A DNA stretch of 28,863 nt from Actinomycetota bacterium (lineage in GTDB: Bacteria > Actinomycetota > Geothermincolia > Fen-727 > Anoxymicrobiaceae): positions 1 to 28,863 of the forward strand of contig JAENXM010000002.1 in assembly GCA_016649525.1 (NCBI GenBank), in the 5' to 3' direction. A program made the position numbers and the translations under genes. Shown here one piece after another: positions 1-8,079 of this stretch (position 1 is the stretch's first letter; each line of letters begins with the position of its first letter). The notes under the pieces were generated by a model. It did not search any database. It had not been told where the DNA came from and saw nothing but the letters and a program-made list of their open reading frames with translations.

Positions 1-275
1 CAGAAGAACTTGGCGTTCCTTCCAGGATCATAGAGAAGACCCCCAGCGCCGGCCTGTGGGAGGGCCAGACGGACGAGGGAGAACTCGGTATCACTTACGC
101 GGTCCTGGACGAGATCCTCAAAGCCACGGAAGCCGGTCGAAGGCCCGAGGCAGACCCTGAACTTGTCGCCAAGGTCCAAAGGATGATTGACTCGAGCGCT
201 CACAAGAGATCGCGTCCGCCCAGCTTCTGTCCGAATGAAAACAAAGACTGCGGAAGTTCTCCGAGGGGATATTGA
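1..275 (+). CDS. nadE: NH3/glutamine-dependent NAD+ synthetase, C-terminal end (5' truncated by window)
   Basis: This is an open frame from base 3 to the TGA at 273-275. It encodes about 90 residues of the C-terminus of NAD+ synthetase, which amidates nicotinic acid adenine dinucleotide to NAD+ in the cytosol. The diagnostic stretch is PSAGLWEGQTDEGELGI followed by TYAVLDEIL, the conserved C-terminal region of NadE that closes over the substrate. The last 25 or so residues (rich in Ser, Arg and Lys) look like an ordinary variable tail. The stop lies 10 bases before the ATG of the regulator gene at 286, so the two are probably cotranscribed. The start and the ATP-pyrophosphatase SGGxDS motif are outside the window, so I cannot tell whether the enzyme uses ammonia or carries a glutaminase domain. 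Confidence 0.88.
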   Translation, partial: EELGVPSRIIEKTPSAGLWEGQTDEGELGITYAVLDEILKATEAGRRPEADPELVAKVQRMIDSSAHKRSRPPSFCPNENKDCGSSPRGY

Positions 276-285
276 GGGAACGAGT

Positions 286-948
286 ATGAAGGCGATCGCT
301 TTTCACGGTGACGTATCCGAATACTCGAGGGACCTCTCTGCGGGGTTGAAGGAATCTGGGTGGGAGTTGATAGGGTTCGAGAGCCCGGATGGGTTGAATG
401 AGATAGCTGTCGATAGCCTTTCTGCGGTCGTGTTGATGAACCCACGGTTTCGATCGGCCCGGGCGGTGCGCAACATTCTGGACAACCTGGGGGGTTTGAT
501 CTCGCGTATTCCTTTGATCGCGGTACTTGGAGATTACGCGCTTCTATCGGAGCCGGAGATGCTAAGGTACTTCGATGATTTCCTTGTAGCGCCCGCGGGG
601 CAGGAAGAGCTGGCATGCAGACTGGAAGTGCTCGCGAGCAGGCGTGGCGGAAAGGGCAACACAATCAAAGTGGGAGAACTTGTGATTAACATAGACGAGC
701 ACCGGGTCTTGCTCGGCGGAAAGCCCGTCGATTTCACGTATAAAGAGTTCGAGCTTTTGAAGATGATGGCAGCGACGCCCGGCCGCGCATATTCAAGAGA
801 AGAGCTGCTGCGGAACATATGGGGCTACGACTACTTCGGTGGGACCAGAACTGTAGACGTCCATGTGCGACGTATTCGTGCGAAGGTAGAACATTCCCGG
901 CGTTACATAGAAACCGTTCACGGCGTGGGCTATAGGTTTATCTCCTGA
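286..948 (+). CDS. glnR: GlnR-like atypical OmpR-family response regulator (220 aa)
   Basis: The N-terminal half (about residues 1-118) has the size of a receiver domain but lacks its chemistry. There is no acidic pair after strand 1 (FHGD), the phospho-Asp position reads VVLMNP, the Ser/Thr position is Gly (AVLGDY), and the usual Lys-Pro is Ala-Pro (VAPAGQEEL). It should therefore not be phosphorylated. The C-terminal half (about 125-220) is a canonical winged-helix domain with TYKEFELL and WGYDYFGGTRTVDVHVRR, a stretch very close to what I know of actinobacterial GlnR, the orphan nitrogen regulator. ATG 286 is chosen because TGAGGGA sits 6 bases upstream; an open frame extends further upstream but runs into nadE. 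The neighbour is glnA, behind a repeat that matches the GlnR-box layout. Another orphan OmpR-type regulator remains possible. Confidence 0.78.
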   Translation: MKAIAFHGDVSEYSRDLSAGLKESGWELIGFESPDGLNEIAVDSLSAVVLMNPRFRSARAVRNILDNLGGLISRIPLIAVLGDYALLSEPEMLRYFDDFLVAPAGQEELACRLEVLASRRGGKGNTIKVGELVINIDEHRVLLGGKPVDFTYKEFELLKMMAATPGRAYSREELLRNIWGYDYFGGTRTVDVHVRRIRAKVEHSRRYIETVHGVGYRFIS

Positions 949-979
949 TCGATTACGCACGAAGTGCCGGCCTCAGGGA

Positions 980-1033
980 TTAACAACAATTTCACCCGCC
1001 GGAAACATTTCGGAAACATACTTGCCCTACAAT
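980..1033 (+). promoter_or_regulatory. glnA operator/promoter: four tandem GlnR-box-like half-sites and a -10
   Basis: Four pentamers lie exactly 11 bp apart: TTAAC (980), TTCAC (991), GAAAC (1002) and GAAAC (1013), each separated by 6 bases. This is the spacing and close to the consensus of actinobacterial GlnR boxes (GTnAC-n6-GAAAC repeated). A good -10, TACAAT, lies at 1028-1033, and no recognisable -35 is found 16-18 bases upstream of it, as expected for an activator-dependent promoter with the activator bound over the -35 region. glnA starts 39 bases after the -10. The sequence pattern is observed directly; binding by the upstream gene product is inferred. Confidence 0.65.
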
Positions 1034-1072
1034 CATCCATGTGTATTCTTGAGACTCCTTGGAGGAGGAAAT

Positions 1073-2410
1073 ATGAGTGACGCTCAAGACAAAGAATATG
1101 TTTTGGAAGCTGTCCGAGAGCATGATGTAAAGTTCATAAGGTTCTGGTTCACGGACATCCTGGGGTATCTGAAGAGCTTCGCCATCACGAGGGAGGAACT
1201 GGAGGAAGCCCTTGAGGACGGGATGGGCTTCGACGGCTCCAGTATCCAGGGATTTGCGAGGATTGACGAAAGCGACATGATCGCACAGCCCGACCCATCG
1301 ACTTTCACTATATTGCCTTGGCGGCCCAGCGGGCACAGTGCGGTAGCCCGCATGTTCTGCGACATACTGGAGCCTGACAGGAGCCCGCACGCAGGAGACC
1401 CGAGGTATGTGCTTCGCAGGAACCTCGAGAAAGCCGCGAAGATGGGCTACACGTACTATGTCGGACCGGAGTTGGAGTTTTACTACTTCTCGTCCCCGGA
1501 GCCGCCTCCTGTGACCCTTGACCGCGGAGGATACTTCGACCTCACACCGCTCGACCTCGCGAGCGATCTCAGGCGCGAAACGGTTCTAACCCTGGAGGAG
1601 ATGGGGATCGGCGTGGAGTACAGCCATCACGAGGTGGGACCCAGTCAGCACGAGATAGACCTCCGCTACACTGATGCGCTTCAGATGGCGGACAACGCCA
1701 TGACCTACAGGTTGGTGGTCAAGGAGATAGCCATCAAATATGGGGTGCATGCCACGTTCATGCCAAAACCGCTTTTCGGGGAGAACGGGAGCGGGATGCA
1801 TACCCACATGTCTCTTTTCAAGGGTGACGCTAACGCTTTTTTCGACCCGGATGACAAGTACTTCCTCACACAGGAAGCCAAGGGTTTTATCGCCGGGCTT
1901 CTCAAGTATGCTCCGGAGGTATGTCTGGTAACGAACCAGTGGGTCAACTCTTACAAGAGGCTGGTACCCGGCTACGAGGCTCCTGTGTATCTCTCGTGGG
2001 CGCGGCGAAACAGGTCAGACCTCATAAGGGTACCTGTTTACAAGCCAGGGAAGGAAAAATCGACCAGGATAGAACTTCGTTCCCCTGACCCTGCATGCAA
2101 CCCGTATCTCGCTTTCGCCGTCATGCTGGCCGCGGGCCTGAAGGGAATCGATGAGAATCTCATACTGGAGAACCCGATCGAGAGGAACATCTACGAAATG
2201 GGTGAACACGAGCGAGAGGAACTGGGTATAGCGAGCCTGCCGGCCGACCTCTGGGAAGCCATAAGATTGGCGGAGAAAAGTGAGCTTCTCAGGGACTGTC
2301 TGGGAGACCACGTGTTCAAATCGCTCATAGCTGATAAGAAGGTCGAGTGGGAAAAATACCGCGCCGTGGTGACCACATACGAGCTGGACACCTGTCTTCC
2401 GGTTCTCTGA
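1073..2410 (+). CDS. glnA: Glutamine synthetase type I, alpha subgroup (445 aa)
   Basis: It condenses glutamate, ammonia and ATP to glutamine and works as a cytosolic dodecamer. Family motifs in order are FDGSSIQGF near residue 53, the metal/glutamate site GPELEFYYF near 131, SHHEVGPSQHEID, the ATP-site motif KPLFGENGSGMH, VPGYEAP, and the C-terminal RIELRSPDPACNPYLA. At 445 residues it matches the short GSI-alpha type of Bacillus. The segment where GSI-beta enzymes carry the adenylylated Tyr (NLYDLP) reads NIYEMGEHE, so adenylylation control is unlikely. An Arg follows the DGSS loop (GFARIDESDM), as at the feedback-sensing Arg62 of the Bacillus enzyme. ATG 1073 is chosen for the strong GGAGGAGG six bases upstream and the family N-terminus; an in-frame ATG at 1022 lies too close to the -10. 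Transcription is probably GlnR-activated. Confidence 0.96.
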   Translation: MSDAQDKEYVLEAVREHDVKFIRFWFTDILGYLKSFAITREELEEALEDGMGFDGSSIQGFARIDESDMIAQPDPSTFTILPWRPSGHSAVARMFCDILEPDRSPHAGDPRYVLRRNLEKAAKMGYTYYVGPELEFYYFSSPEPPPVTLDRGGYFDLTPLDLASDLRRETVLTLEEMGIGVEYSHHEVGPSQHEIDLRYTDALQMADNAMTYRLVVKEIAIKYGVHATFMPKPLFGENGSGMHTHMSLFKGDANAFFDPDDKYFLTQEAKGFIAGLLKYAPEVCLVTNQWVNSYKRLVPGYEAPVYLSWARRNRSDLIRVPVYKPGKEKSTRIELRSPDPACNPYLAFAVMLAAGLKGIDENLILENPIERNIYEMGEHEREELGIASLPADLWEAIRLAEKSELLRDCLGDHVFKSLIADKKVEWEKYRAVVTTYELDTCLPVL

Positions 2411-2442
2411 CCATTCGCCAATTAGAGGCTTGACCGTCATCA

Positions 2443-2471
2443 TTGAACGCCGAACTGGTCGGTGCTAAAAT
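2443..2471 (+). promoter_or_regulatory. Predicted sigma-70-type promoter of the HdrBC-gltB cluster
   Basis: TTGAAC (2443-2448), a 17-base spacer and TAAAAT (2466-2471) give a good vegetative promoter in the 108-base gap between glnA and the HdrBC-like gene. It predicts a start near 2478 and a leader of about 40 bases. No terminator hairpin is visible after glnA, so read-through from the glnA promoter probably contributes as well. No GlnR-box-like 11-bp repeat is seen here. Confidence 0.55.
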
Positions 2472-2518
2472 GCGCGTTGAGTGCTCGAGGAGCACGAAGG
2501 ACGGGAATTCATTAAGCT

Positions 2519-3856
2519 GTGAGAGACTACATATTCTTCTGGGGTTGCACGATACCCAACAGGTTCCCTTTCCTCGAGAAGTCCTTGCGTATGGTTCTGG
2601 AACTACTGGGCGTACGATACAGGGAAGTCGAGGGCTTCACGTGCTGCCCCGAACAGTTCCTGGTGGAAACCCTCTCTGAGGAGGCGTGGTACCTTACTGC
2701 GGCCCGCAACCTGGCGCTGGCTGAGAAAGACGGCGGCGACCTCCTCGTCGCGTGCAACGGTTGCTATTCGACCTTCCGCTCTGCGATAAGCGCCTTTCAC
2801 GGAAGCAGCGAGCTGAGAAGCCTGGTCCGGGAGCGCCTCGCCGAGATCGGTCTCGAGTACAACTTCCGCTCTTCGGTCCATCACGTGGTTGAGGTGCTGC
2901 ACGATAAGGTCGGACCCGACGTCATCCGGGGAAAGGTCGTAAACCCGCTCGATGGACTGCAGGTCGCCGTCCACTACGGGTGTCAACTGCTGCGCCCAAC
3001 ACCCATCGCAAGGGTGGACGATTCGCTGAGGCCCGACAAGCTCGACCGCCTGGTCGAGTGCCTTGGAGCAGACAGCATGGATTATGACAGCAAGATGACC
3101 TGTTGCGGCGAGTCTCTCGCCCGCTCCGGGTGCCCTGAGGAGTCGATGTGGTGCGCCAGGACAAAGTTGTTGGAGCTCGATGAGCTGGGGGCCGATGCGC
3201 TGGTTGTCGTCTGCCCGGCGTGCTTCCAGCAGTTTGATACCCAGCAGACCCTTATCCGGAGGGACAACGAGAATCTGGACGTACCGGTTTTCTACTACAC
3301 CGAGCTCCTCGGGCTAGCCCTGGGGCTTGATCCGGAGGAGATTGGTCTGGACATGCACAGGGCAGATGTAGCGAGCTTCTTCGAGAGGTGGGACCGGCTG
3401 AAGACCTTCCGTGCAGCGGTCCCCGACGAATTCAATTTCGAAATGATGAGGACCTGTGTCGGGTGCGAGTCCTGTTCTGATGACTGTCCGGTCAGCCAGT
3501 TAGATGAAGATTATGTGCCTCACGACGTGATAAGGCGCATCCTGGAAGGTGAGCTCGAGGAAGTGCTGCGGCAGGAAGATATCTGGAAGTGCCTGGAGTG
3601 CGGTACGTGTCTCGAGCTCTGCCCGAACAACTTTGGCATGATAAAGGTTTTCAAGGAAGCCAAGAGAAAGGCGTTGTCGCGGGGAATAGCCCCTCCCGAG
3701 ACACTTCAGGGTATCCAGATGTTCCAACAGTCGGGCGTACTCGGGAAAGCGAGAGAACGCGCTCGAGCCAAGCTTGGCCTTGGCCCGATTGCAGAGCCGG
3801 GAGGAGATGAGCTCGCCAGGCTCCTTAAGGACACGTTTTCAGGGAAGGATGAGTGA
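2519..3856 (+). CDS. Heterodisulfide reductase-like HdrB-HdrC fusion (445 aa)
   Basis: The N-terminal two thirds are HdrB-like with two complete CCG domains. The first has Cys10, Cys42-Cys43 and Cys79-x2-Cys82 (CX31CCX35CX2C). The second has Cys155, Cys195-Cys196 and Cys232-x2-Cys235 (CX39CCX35CX2C). In methanogen HdrB these ligate non-cubane [4Fe-4S] clusters. The C-terminal third is HdrC-like, with two [4Fe-4S] motifs: Cys313/316/319/323 and Cys358/361/364/368, each ending in Cys-Pro. The domain order is the reverse of HdrD. The GTG start is forced by an in-frame TAA six bases upstream and by the conserved N-terminal FFWGCTIP; the ribosome site is weak. There is no signal peptide or membrane segment, so it is a cytosolic redox protein. 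Its stop overlaps the next start by 4 bp (GTGA), tying it to the glutamate synthase genes. A role as electron donor to glutamate synthase is inference; a thiol/disulfide reductase role is the alternative. Confidence 0.85.
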   Translation: MRDYIFFWGCTIPNRFPFLEKSLRMVLELLGVRYREVEGFTCCPEQFLVETLSEEAWYLTAARNLALAEKDGGDLLVACNGCYSTFRSAISAFHGSSELRSLVRERLAEIGLEYNFRSSVHHVVEVLHDKVGPDVIRGKVVNPLDGLQVAVHYGCQLLRPTPIARVDDSLRPDKLDRLVECLGADSMDYDSKMTCCGESLARSGCPEESMWCARTKLLELDELGADALVVVCPACFQQFDTQQTLIRRDNENLDVPVFYYTELLGLALGLDPEEIGLDMHRADVASFFERWDRLKTFRAAVPDEFNFEMMRTCVGCESCSDDCPVSQLDEDYVPHDVIRRILEGELEEVLRQEDIWKCLECGTCLELCPNNFGMIKVFKEAKRKALSRGIAPPETLQGIQMFQQSGVLGKARERARAKLGLGPIAEPGGDELARLLKDTFSGKDE

Positions 3857-4974
3857 CCTTGGCATTCGGTGATCAGTATAAGAAATGGAAGGTGGACGAT
3901 TTCAAGGTGTCATCGGCGTGCGGGCTCTCCGGCTTCATCAGCCGGGATGGGCACCTTACCGGGGGTGAGGTGATTATCGAGTCCATGAGGGTGATCCGCG
4001 AAAGGGGCAACGGCCTGGGCGGCGGGTTCGCCGGATACGGTATCTACCCGAAACACGAGGAGCATTACGCACTGCACATAATGTTCGAGGACGCGAACGG
4101 TAAGTCTCGCTGCGAAGAGCTCCTGGAGGAAAGCCTCGAGGTCGAGGCCTCCGAGGAGATGCCCACCATGCCGATTCCACAGATACAGGCCCCCCCGATA
4201 TTGTGGCGGTACTTCGCGGTGCCCAGGCGTGAGAAACTCACCGCCGAAGGACTCAGCGCCGACGACTTCATGGTGCGCCTTGTGATGGCCATCAACACGA
4301 CCGTGCCCGGGACGTTCGTCTTCTCCAGCGGAAAGAACATGGGGGTTTTCAAGGCCGTCGGTTTTGCTGAGGACGTGGGTGAGTTCTTCAGGATCCCAGA
4401 TTACTCCGCTTATACCTGGATCGGCCACGGCCGTTTCCCGACCAATACCCCGGGATGGTGGGGGGGAGCACACCCGTTCAACATTCTTGACTGGGCCGTC
4501 GTACATAACGGAGAGATATCGTCGTACGGCATCAACAAGAGGTATCTTGAGATGTTTGGTTACCACTGTACGCTACTCACCGACACAGAGGTGATGGCAT
4601 ACCTTTTCGACCTTCTGGTCCGCAAGCAGGGACTGCCGCTCCCCATCGCCTGCAAGATACTGGCTGCGCCTTTCTGGAAGAGCATCGACGAGGACGATGA
4701 CCCGGCGGAGAAGGAGCTGCTCGAATCGCTGAGGATGACGTATGGGAGCGCCCTGGTGAACGGTCCGTTCGCAGTCATAGTAGGGTATTCAAGGGGTATG
4801 GTCGGACTGAACGATCGGGTAAAGCTCAGGCCGCTCGTCGCCGCTACCAAGGACGAACTACTATATGTATCAAGCGAGGAGTCGGCTATACGACAGATAT
4901 GTCCCCGGCCCGACAGGGTCTGGGCTCCTCCGGCTGGTCAGCCGGTGATCGGGGAACTGAAAGGTGATGTCTGA
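3853..4974 (+). CDS. Glutamate synthase glutaminase (class II amidotransferase) domain protein (373 aa)
   Basis: It hydrolyses glutamine and passes ammonia to the FMN synthase domain, here encoded by a separate gene. Class II (Ntn) amidotransferase landmarks are the candidate nucleophile Cys23 in SACGLSGFI, GHGRFPTNTP with the substrate-binding Arg, AHPFNI, VVHNGEISSYG for the oxyanion site, and LTDTEV. The nucleophile must be at the N-terminus in the mature enzyme, so the 22 residues before Cys23 look like a propeptide, as in full-length GltB. The start is the GTG inside the GTGA overlap with the HdrBC-like gene, with GGGAAGGA just upstream. A second GTG at 3907 would leave only four residues before the Cys. 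The gene ends by sharing one base (TGATG) with the next start, so translation is probably coupled. Confidence 0.88.
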   Translation: MTLAFGDQYKKWKVDDFKVSSACGLSGFISRDGHLTGGEVIIESMRVIRERGNGLGGGFAGYGIYPKHEEHYALHIMFEDANGKSRCEELLEESLEVEASEEMPTMPIPQIQAPPILWRYFAVPRREKLTAEGLSADDFMVRLVMAINTTVPGTFVFSSGKNMGVFKAVGFAEDVGEFFRIPDYSAYTWIGHGRFPTNTPGWWGGAHPFNILDWAVVHNGEISSYGINKRYLEMFGYHCTLLTDTEVMAYLFDLLVRKQGLPLPIACKILAAPFWKSIDEDDDPAEKELLESLRMTYGSALVNGPFAVIVGYSRGMVGLNDRVKLRPLVAATKDELLYVSSEESAIRQICPRPDRVWAPPAGQPVIGELKGDV

Positions 4975-6479
4975 TGCCGGGTACTATGGTCCCAAGCGAA
5001 TTCATCATCAACATAGACCAGGAACGCTGCCGCCGATGCAAGAGATGCGTTATGAACTGCGGCTTCGGGGCGTTCGAGTTCAAAGACAGGACTATTGCCG
5101 ACTCTTCGAAGTGCGTGGCGTGCCACCGGTGCGTCGTATTTTGTCCCGAGGAAGCAATCACTATCGGGAGAAACCCGCTTGCTTTCAGGGAAAACCCCTC
5201 GTGGGACGTGGGCCTCCGCAAGTCGATCTGGAGGCAGGCGGCCACCCCCGGGATGATACTGACTGGAATGGGGAACGACCTTCCCTGGCTGAATATATTC
5301 GACCACCTGCTGATCGACGCGTGCCAGGTCACCAACCCGTCCATAGACCCACTCAGGGAGCCCATGGAGCTGAGGACTTACCTGGGGCGAAAGCCGGATC
5401 ACCTCGAGGTGGAGCCGAACGGTAACGGCGGCTTCGGGCTCAAAAACAAGGTGTCAAATAACATCAGGCTGGAAGTCCCTATCATGTTCAGCGGTATGTC
5501 GTACGGGTCAGTGAGTCTCAACGTCCACCGGGCCCTGGCGATCGCGGCCGAGCAGCTGGGCACCGTCATGAATACCGGTGAGGGCGGCCTGCACGAGGAA
5601 CTTTATCCTTACGCGGACCACATCATCGTACAGTGTGCCTCCGGCAGGTTCGGTGTCCATTCGAAATATTTGAATGCGGGGGCGGCGGTCGAGATAAAGA
5701 TCGGACAGGGTGCCAAGCCGGGCATCGGAGGGCACCTCCCCGGTGAGAAGATAGGTTTGGACGTTTCGGGCACAAGAATGATACCGGTTGGAACCGACGC
5801 CTTGAGCCCCGCGCCACACCACGATATCTACTCCATCGAGGACCTTAGCCAGCTCATATATGCGCTGAAGGAGGCTACCGACTATAAGCCGATTTCGGTC
5901 AAGATAGCTTCAGTCCATAACGTAGCCGCGATAGCGAGCGGGATCGCAAGGGCCGGCGCCGATATCATCTATCTCGACGGGTTCCGTGGAGGCACGGGGG
6001 CGAGCCCGGCCGTGATCCGGGACCATGTGGGGATACCGCTGGAGATAGCTGTGGCCGTGGTTGATGAACAGCTCCGAAAGGAGGGCATCAGGAACCTGGT
6101 GTCGATCATCGCGGCAGGGGGGATACGCTCGAGTGCCGATGTAGCCAAGGTTATCGCGCTCGGCGCTGACGCTGTCGGTATCGGTACGGCAGCGCTCATA
6201 GCGATGGGCTGCAGGGTGTGCCAGAAGTGCTACACGGGCAACTGCTCGTGGGGCATCGCTACCCAGAAACCGGAGCTTATGGGCCGGCTTGACCCTGACT
6301 GGGGAGCGGAGCGGCTCGTAAACCTCGTCGACTCCTGGAGCACGGAGCTGAAGGAGATCCTGGGTGCACTGGGCGTCAACGCTGTCGAGAGCCTGAGGGG
6401 GAACAGGGAAAGATTGAGAACACTCGGACTGGACGCTACCACGGCAGAGATACTTGACGTAAAGCCGGCCGGTAGATAG
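4974..6479 (+). CDS. gltB: Ferredoxin-fused FMN/Fe-S glutamate synthase domain (501 aa)
   Basis: This is the catalytic core of glutamate synthase, which reduces 2-iminoglutarate (from 2-oxoglutarate and ammonia) to glutamate with FMN. Residues 1-65 carry two bacterial-ferredoxin motifs, Cys19/22/25/29 and Cys47/50/53/57. After a linker comes the TIM-barrel FMN domain: MSGMSYGSVSL-like and MNTGEGGLHEE segments, VEIKIGQGAKPGIGG, YLDGFRGGTGASP and GGIRSSADVAKVIALGADAV. The Cys cluster CRVCQKC...GNC near residues 411-420 corresponds to the [3Fe-4S] site of glutamate synthases. The arrangement resembles archaeal and Thermotoga-type split enzymes. No gltD-type NADPH-binding subunit is adjacent, so electrons must enter through the N-terminal ferredoxin domain from another donor. 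ATG 4974 overlaps the previous stop by one base; GAAAGGTG lies upstream. Confidence 0.92.
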   Translation: MPGTMVPSEFIINIDQERCRRCKRCVMNCGFGAFEFKDRTIADSSKCVACHRCVVFCPEEAITIGRNPLAFRENPSWDVGLRKSIWRQAATPGMILTGMGNDLPWLNIFDHLLIDACQVTNPSIDPLREPMELRTYLGRKPDHLEVEPNGNGGFGLKNKVSNNIRLEVPIMFSGMSYGSVSLNVHRALAIAAEQLGTVMNTGEGGLHEELYPYADHIIVQCASGRFGVHSKYLNAGAAVEIKIGQGAKPGIGGHLPGEKIGLDVSGTRMIPVGTDALSPAPHHDIYSIEDLSQLIYALKEATDYKPISVKIASVHNVAAIASGIARAGADIIYLDGFRGGTGASPAVIRDHVGIPLEIAVAVVDEQLRKEGIRNLVSIIAAGGIRSSADVAKVIALGADAVGIGTAALIAMGCRVCQKCYTGNCSWGIATQKPELMGRLDPDWGAERLVNLVDSWSTELKEILGALGVNAVESLRGNRERLRTLGLDATTAEILDVKPAGR

Positions 6480-6492
6480 GGACAGGGGGGTC

Positions 6493-7266
6493 ATGGCAAA
6501 GACGTACACCAGGCGGGAGTCAGAGGTCAGGACTGTCACGGTAGACGCAAAAGGCGTCTATTACCGCGACCTTAATTCCCGGGTCAGGGAACTTATAGAC
6601 GGCGGATACACGGAAATCGTCCTCGATGGCGTGAACGGTCAGAGATATATCGGCGATGGACTTACCGACAGCGTAAATATTATCATCAATGGCGTGCCGG
6701 GCAATGATCTCGGCGCTTTCATGGACGGGCCTACCATAACGGTAAACGACAATGCCCAGGACTGCGTCGGGAACACGATGAACAGCGGCAAGATCGTCGT
6801 CAGGGGACACGCCGGCGACGTGATTGGGTACGGCATGCGGGGTGGCAAGATCTTTATCAGGGACGATGTGGGATACAGGGTAGGCATACACATGAAGTCT
6901 TTTAAGGAACAGGTTCCCATCATCGTCGCTGGAGGCAAGGCCGGGGATTTCTTCGGTGAGTACATGGCAGGGGGCGTAATCGTCTTACTGGGGTTCGGGG
7001 AGGACGAGAGGCCTGTGGTGGGCGATTATCTGGGCACCGGCATGCACGGCGGTGCCATCTATATGAGGGGGGAGCCCGAGCAGCACTTGCTGGGGAAAGA
7101 GGTAAGTGTTTCCCCCCTCGATAGCGAGGACAGGAAGCTGCTGGAAGTAGTCCTCCCCGAGTTCTTCAAAGATACATTAACCGACGGGGCGGGGGTCGAT
7201 ATAAGCGACTTCATAAAGTTACGGCCGTTCTCGCACCGGCCTTACGGAAGCAAGTACGTCTATTGA
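6493..7266 (+). CDS. Glutamate synthase GXGXG (C-terminal structural) domain protein (257 aa)
   Basis: This is the third piece of the split glutamate synthase large subunit. It is a right-handed beta-helix built from repeated glycine motifs: NGQRYIGDGL, GVPGNDLGAFMDG, NTMNSGKIVVRGHAGD, GYGMRGGKIFIRD, MAGGVIVLLG and GTGMHGGAIYMRGE. In the fused enzyme this domain connects the glutaminase and synthase domains and holds the complex together, with no catalytic residues of its own. It follows the FMN-domain stop by 13 bases, with GGGGGG just before the ATG, and is the last gene of the cluster. The next 103 bases show neither a terminator nor a clear promoter before rpe. Related GXGXG domains occur in formylmethanofuran dehydrogenase C, but the gene order settles the assignment. 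Confidence 0.9.
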   Translation: MAKTYTRRESEVRTVTVDAKGVYYRDLNSRVRELIDGGYTEIVLDGVNGQRYIGDGLTDSVNIIINGVPGNDLGAFMDGPTITVNDNAQDCVGNTMNSGKIVVRGHAGDVIGYGMRGGKIFIRDDVGYRVGIHMKSFKEQVPIIVAGGKAGDFFGEYMAGGVIVLLGFGEDERPVVGDYLGTGMHGGAIYMRGEPEQHLLGKEVSVSPLDSEDRKLLEVVLPEFFKDTLTDGAGVDISDFIKLRPFSHRPYGSKYVY

Positions 7267-7369
7267 TGTCCCGCCAGGTCCCCCGAAATAAGCGGAAGGT
7301 GCAGAGCCCACTTGCGAGTATTTATTCTTTGAATGGTTTTTACAGGAAGTATCAAGGAGCGCTGCATTC

Positions 7370-8077
7370 ATGGGCGAAAAAGTAAAACTCGCCCCATCCA
7401 TCCTGAACGCTGATTTCTCGAACCTCGGATCGGCGATAAAAGCCGTGGAGCCTTACTCCGATTTCATCCATCTCGACGTGATGGACGGGCACTTCGTTCC
7501 TAACATCACGTTCGGGCCGATGGTGGTCAGGGCCGTCAGAGCGATGACATCGGTTCCACTCGATTGCCACCTGATGATCTACAACCCGCCTGAGTGGGTG
7601 GAGACTTTCGCGGAGGCGGGCGCTGACAGATTGGCCTTCCACGTGCGCGCCTGCCGGGACGTGGAGAGCGTCATCCAGGCTATAAGGGCACTGGATGTGT
7701 CACCCGGCCTGGCTTTAAGCCCTGAGGTACCGCTGTTCGAGCTGAAACCTTTTCTCGGCATGGTCGACTTCGTGGTGGTGATGTGCGTCTATCCGGGGTT
7801 CGGCGGTCAGCAGCTGATGCCGGAGATGTTGAACAGGGTCGGTGCCATAAAGAGGGAAGCGGAGGAGACAGGGACCGATGTGGAGGTCGAGGTGGACGGT
7901 GGGGTAAAGACGGACAACCTGTCAGAGGTCATAAAGGCCGGAGCGGATACAATTGTTGTCGGTTCCTCTATTTTTGGAAGCAGGGATATCAGCTCGGCCG
8001 CCGCAGAAATCAAGGCTTCACTGACCAACCCTTCCGAGAGTGATCTACATGCCGTGGAGGACACCCCCGGCGCCTAG
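7370..8077 (+). CDS. rpe: Ribulose-phosphate 3-epimerase (235 aa)
   Basis: It interconverts ribulose 5-phosphate and xylulose 5-phosphate in the pentose phosphate pathway. The whole family signature is present: LAPSILNADFSNL at the N-terminus, HLDVMDGHFVPNITFGP (catalytic Asp and metal ligands), DCHLMI, a VYPGFGGQ loop, and VEVDGGVKTDN with the second catalytic Asp, then GADTIVVGSSIFG for phosphate binding. It is slightly longer than usual because of a polar C-terminal tail. ATG 7370 has AAGGAG 10 bases upstream. The gene lies just before the riboflavin operon, whose two precursors are GTP and ribulose 5-phosphate, so the position makes metabolic sense, although ribD has its own promoter and riboswitch. 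Confidence 0.96.
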   Translation: MGEKVKLAPSILNADFSNLGSAIKAVEPYSDFIHLDVMDGHFVPNITFGPMVVRAVRAMTSVPLDCHLMIYNPPEWVETFAEAGADRLAFHVRACRDVESVIQAIRALDVSPGLALSPEVPLFELKPFLGMVDFVVVMCVYPGFGGQQLMPEMLNRVGAIKREAEETGTDVEVEVDGGVKTDNLSEVIKAGADTIVVGSSIFGSRDISSAAAEIKASLTNPSESDLHAVEDTPGA

Positions 8078-8079
8078 CG

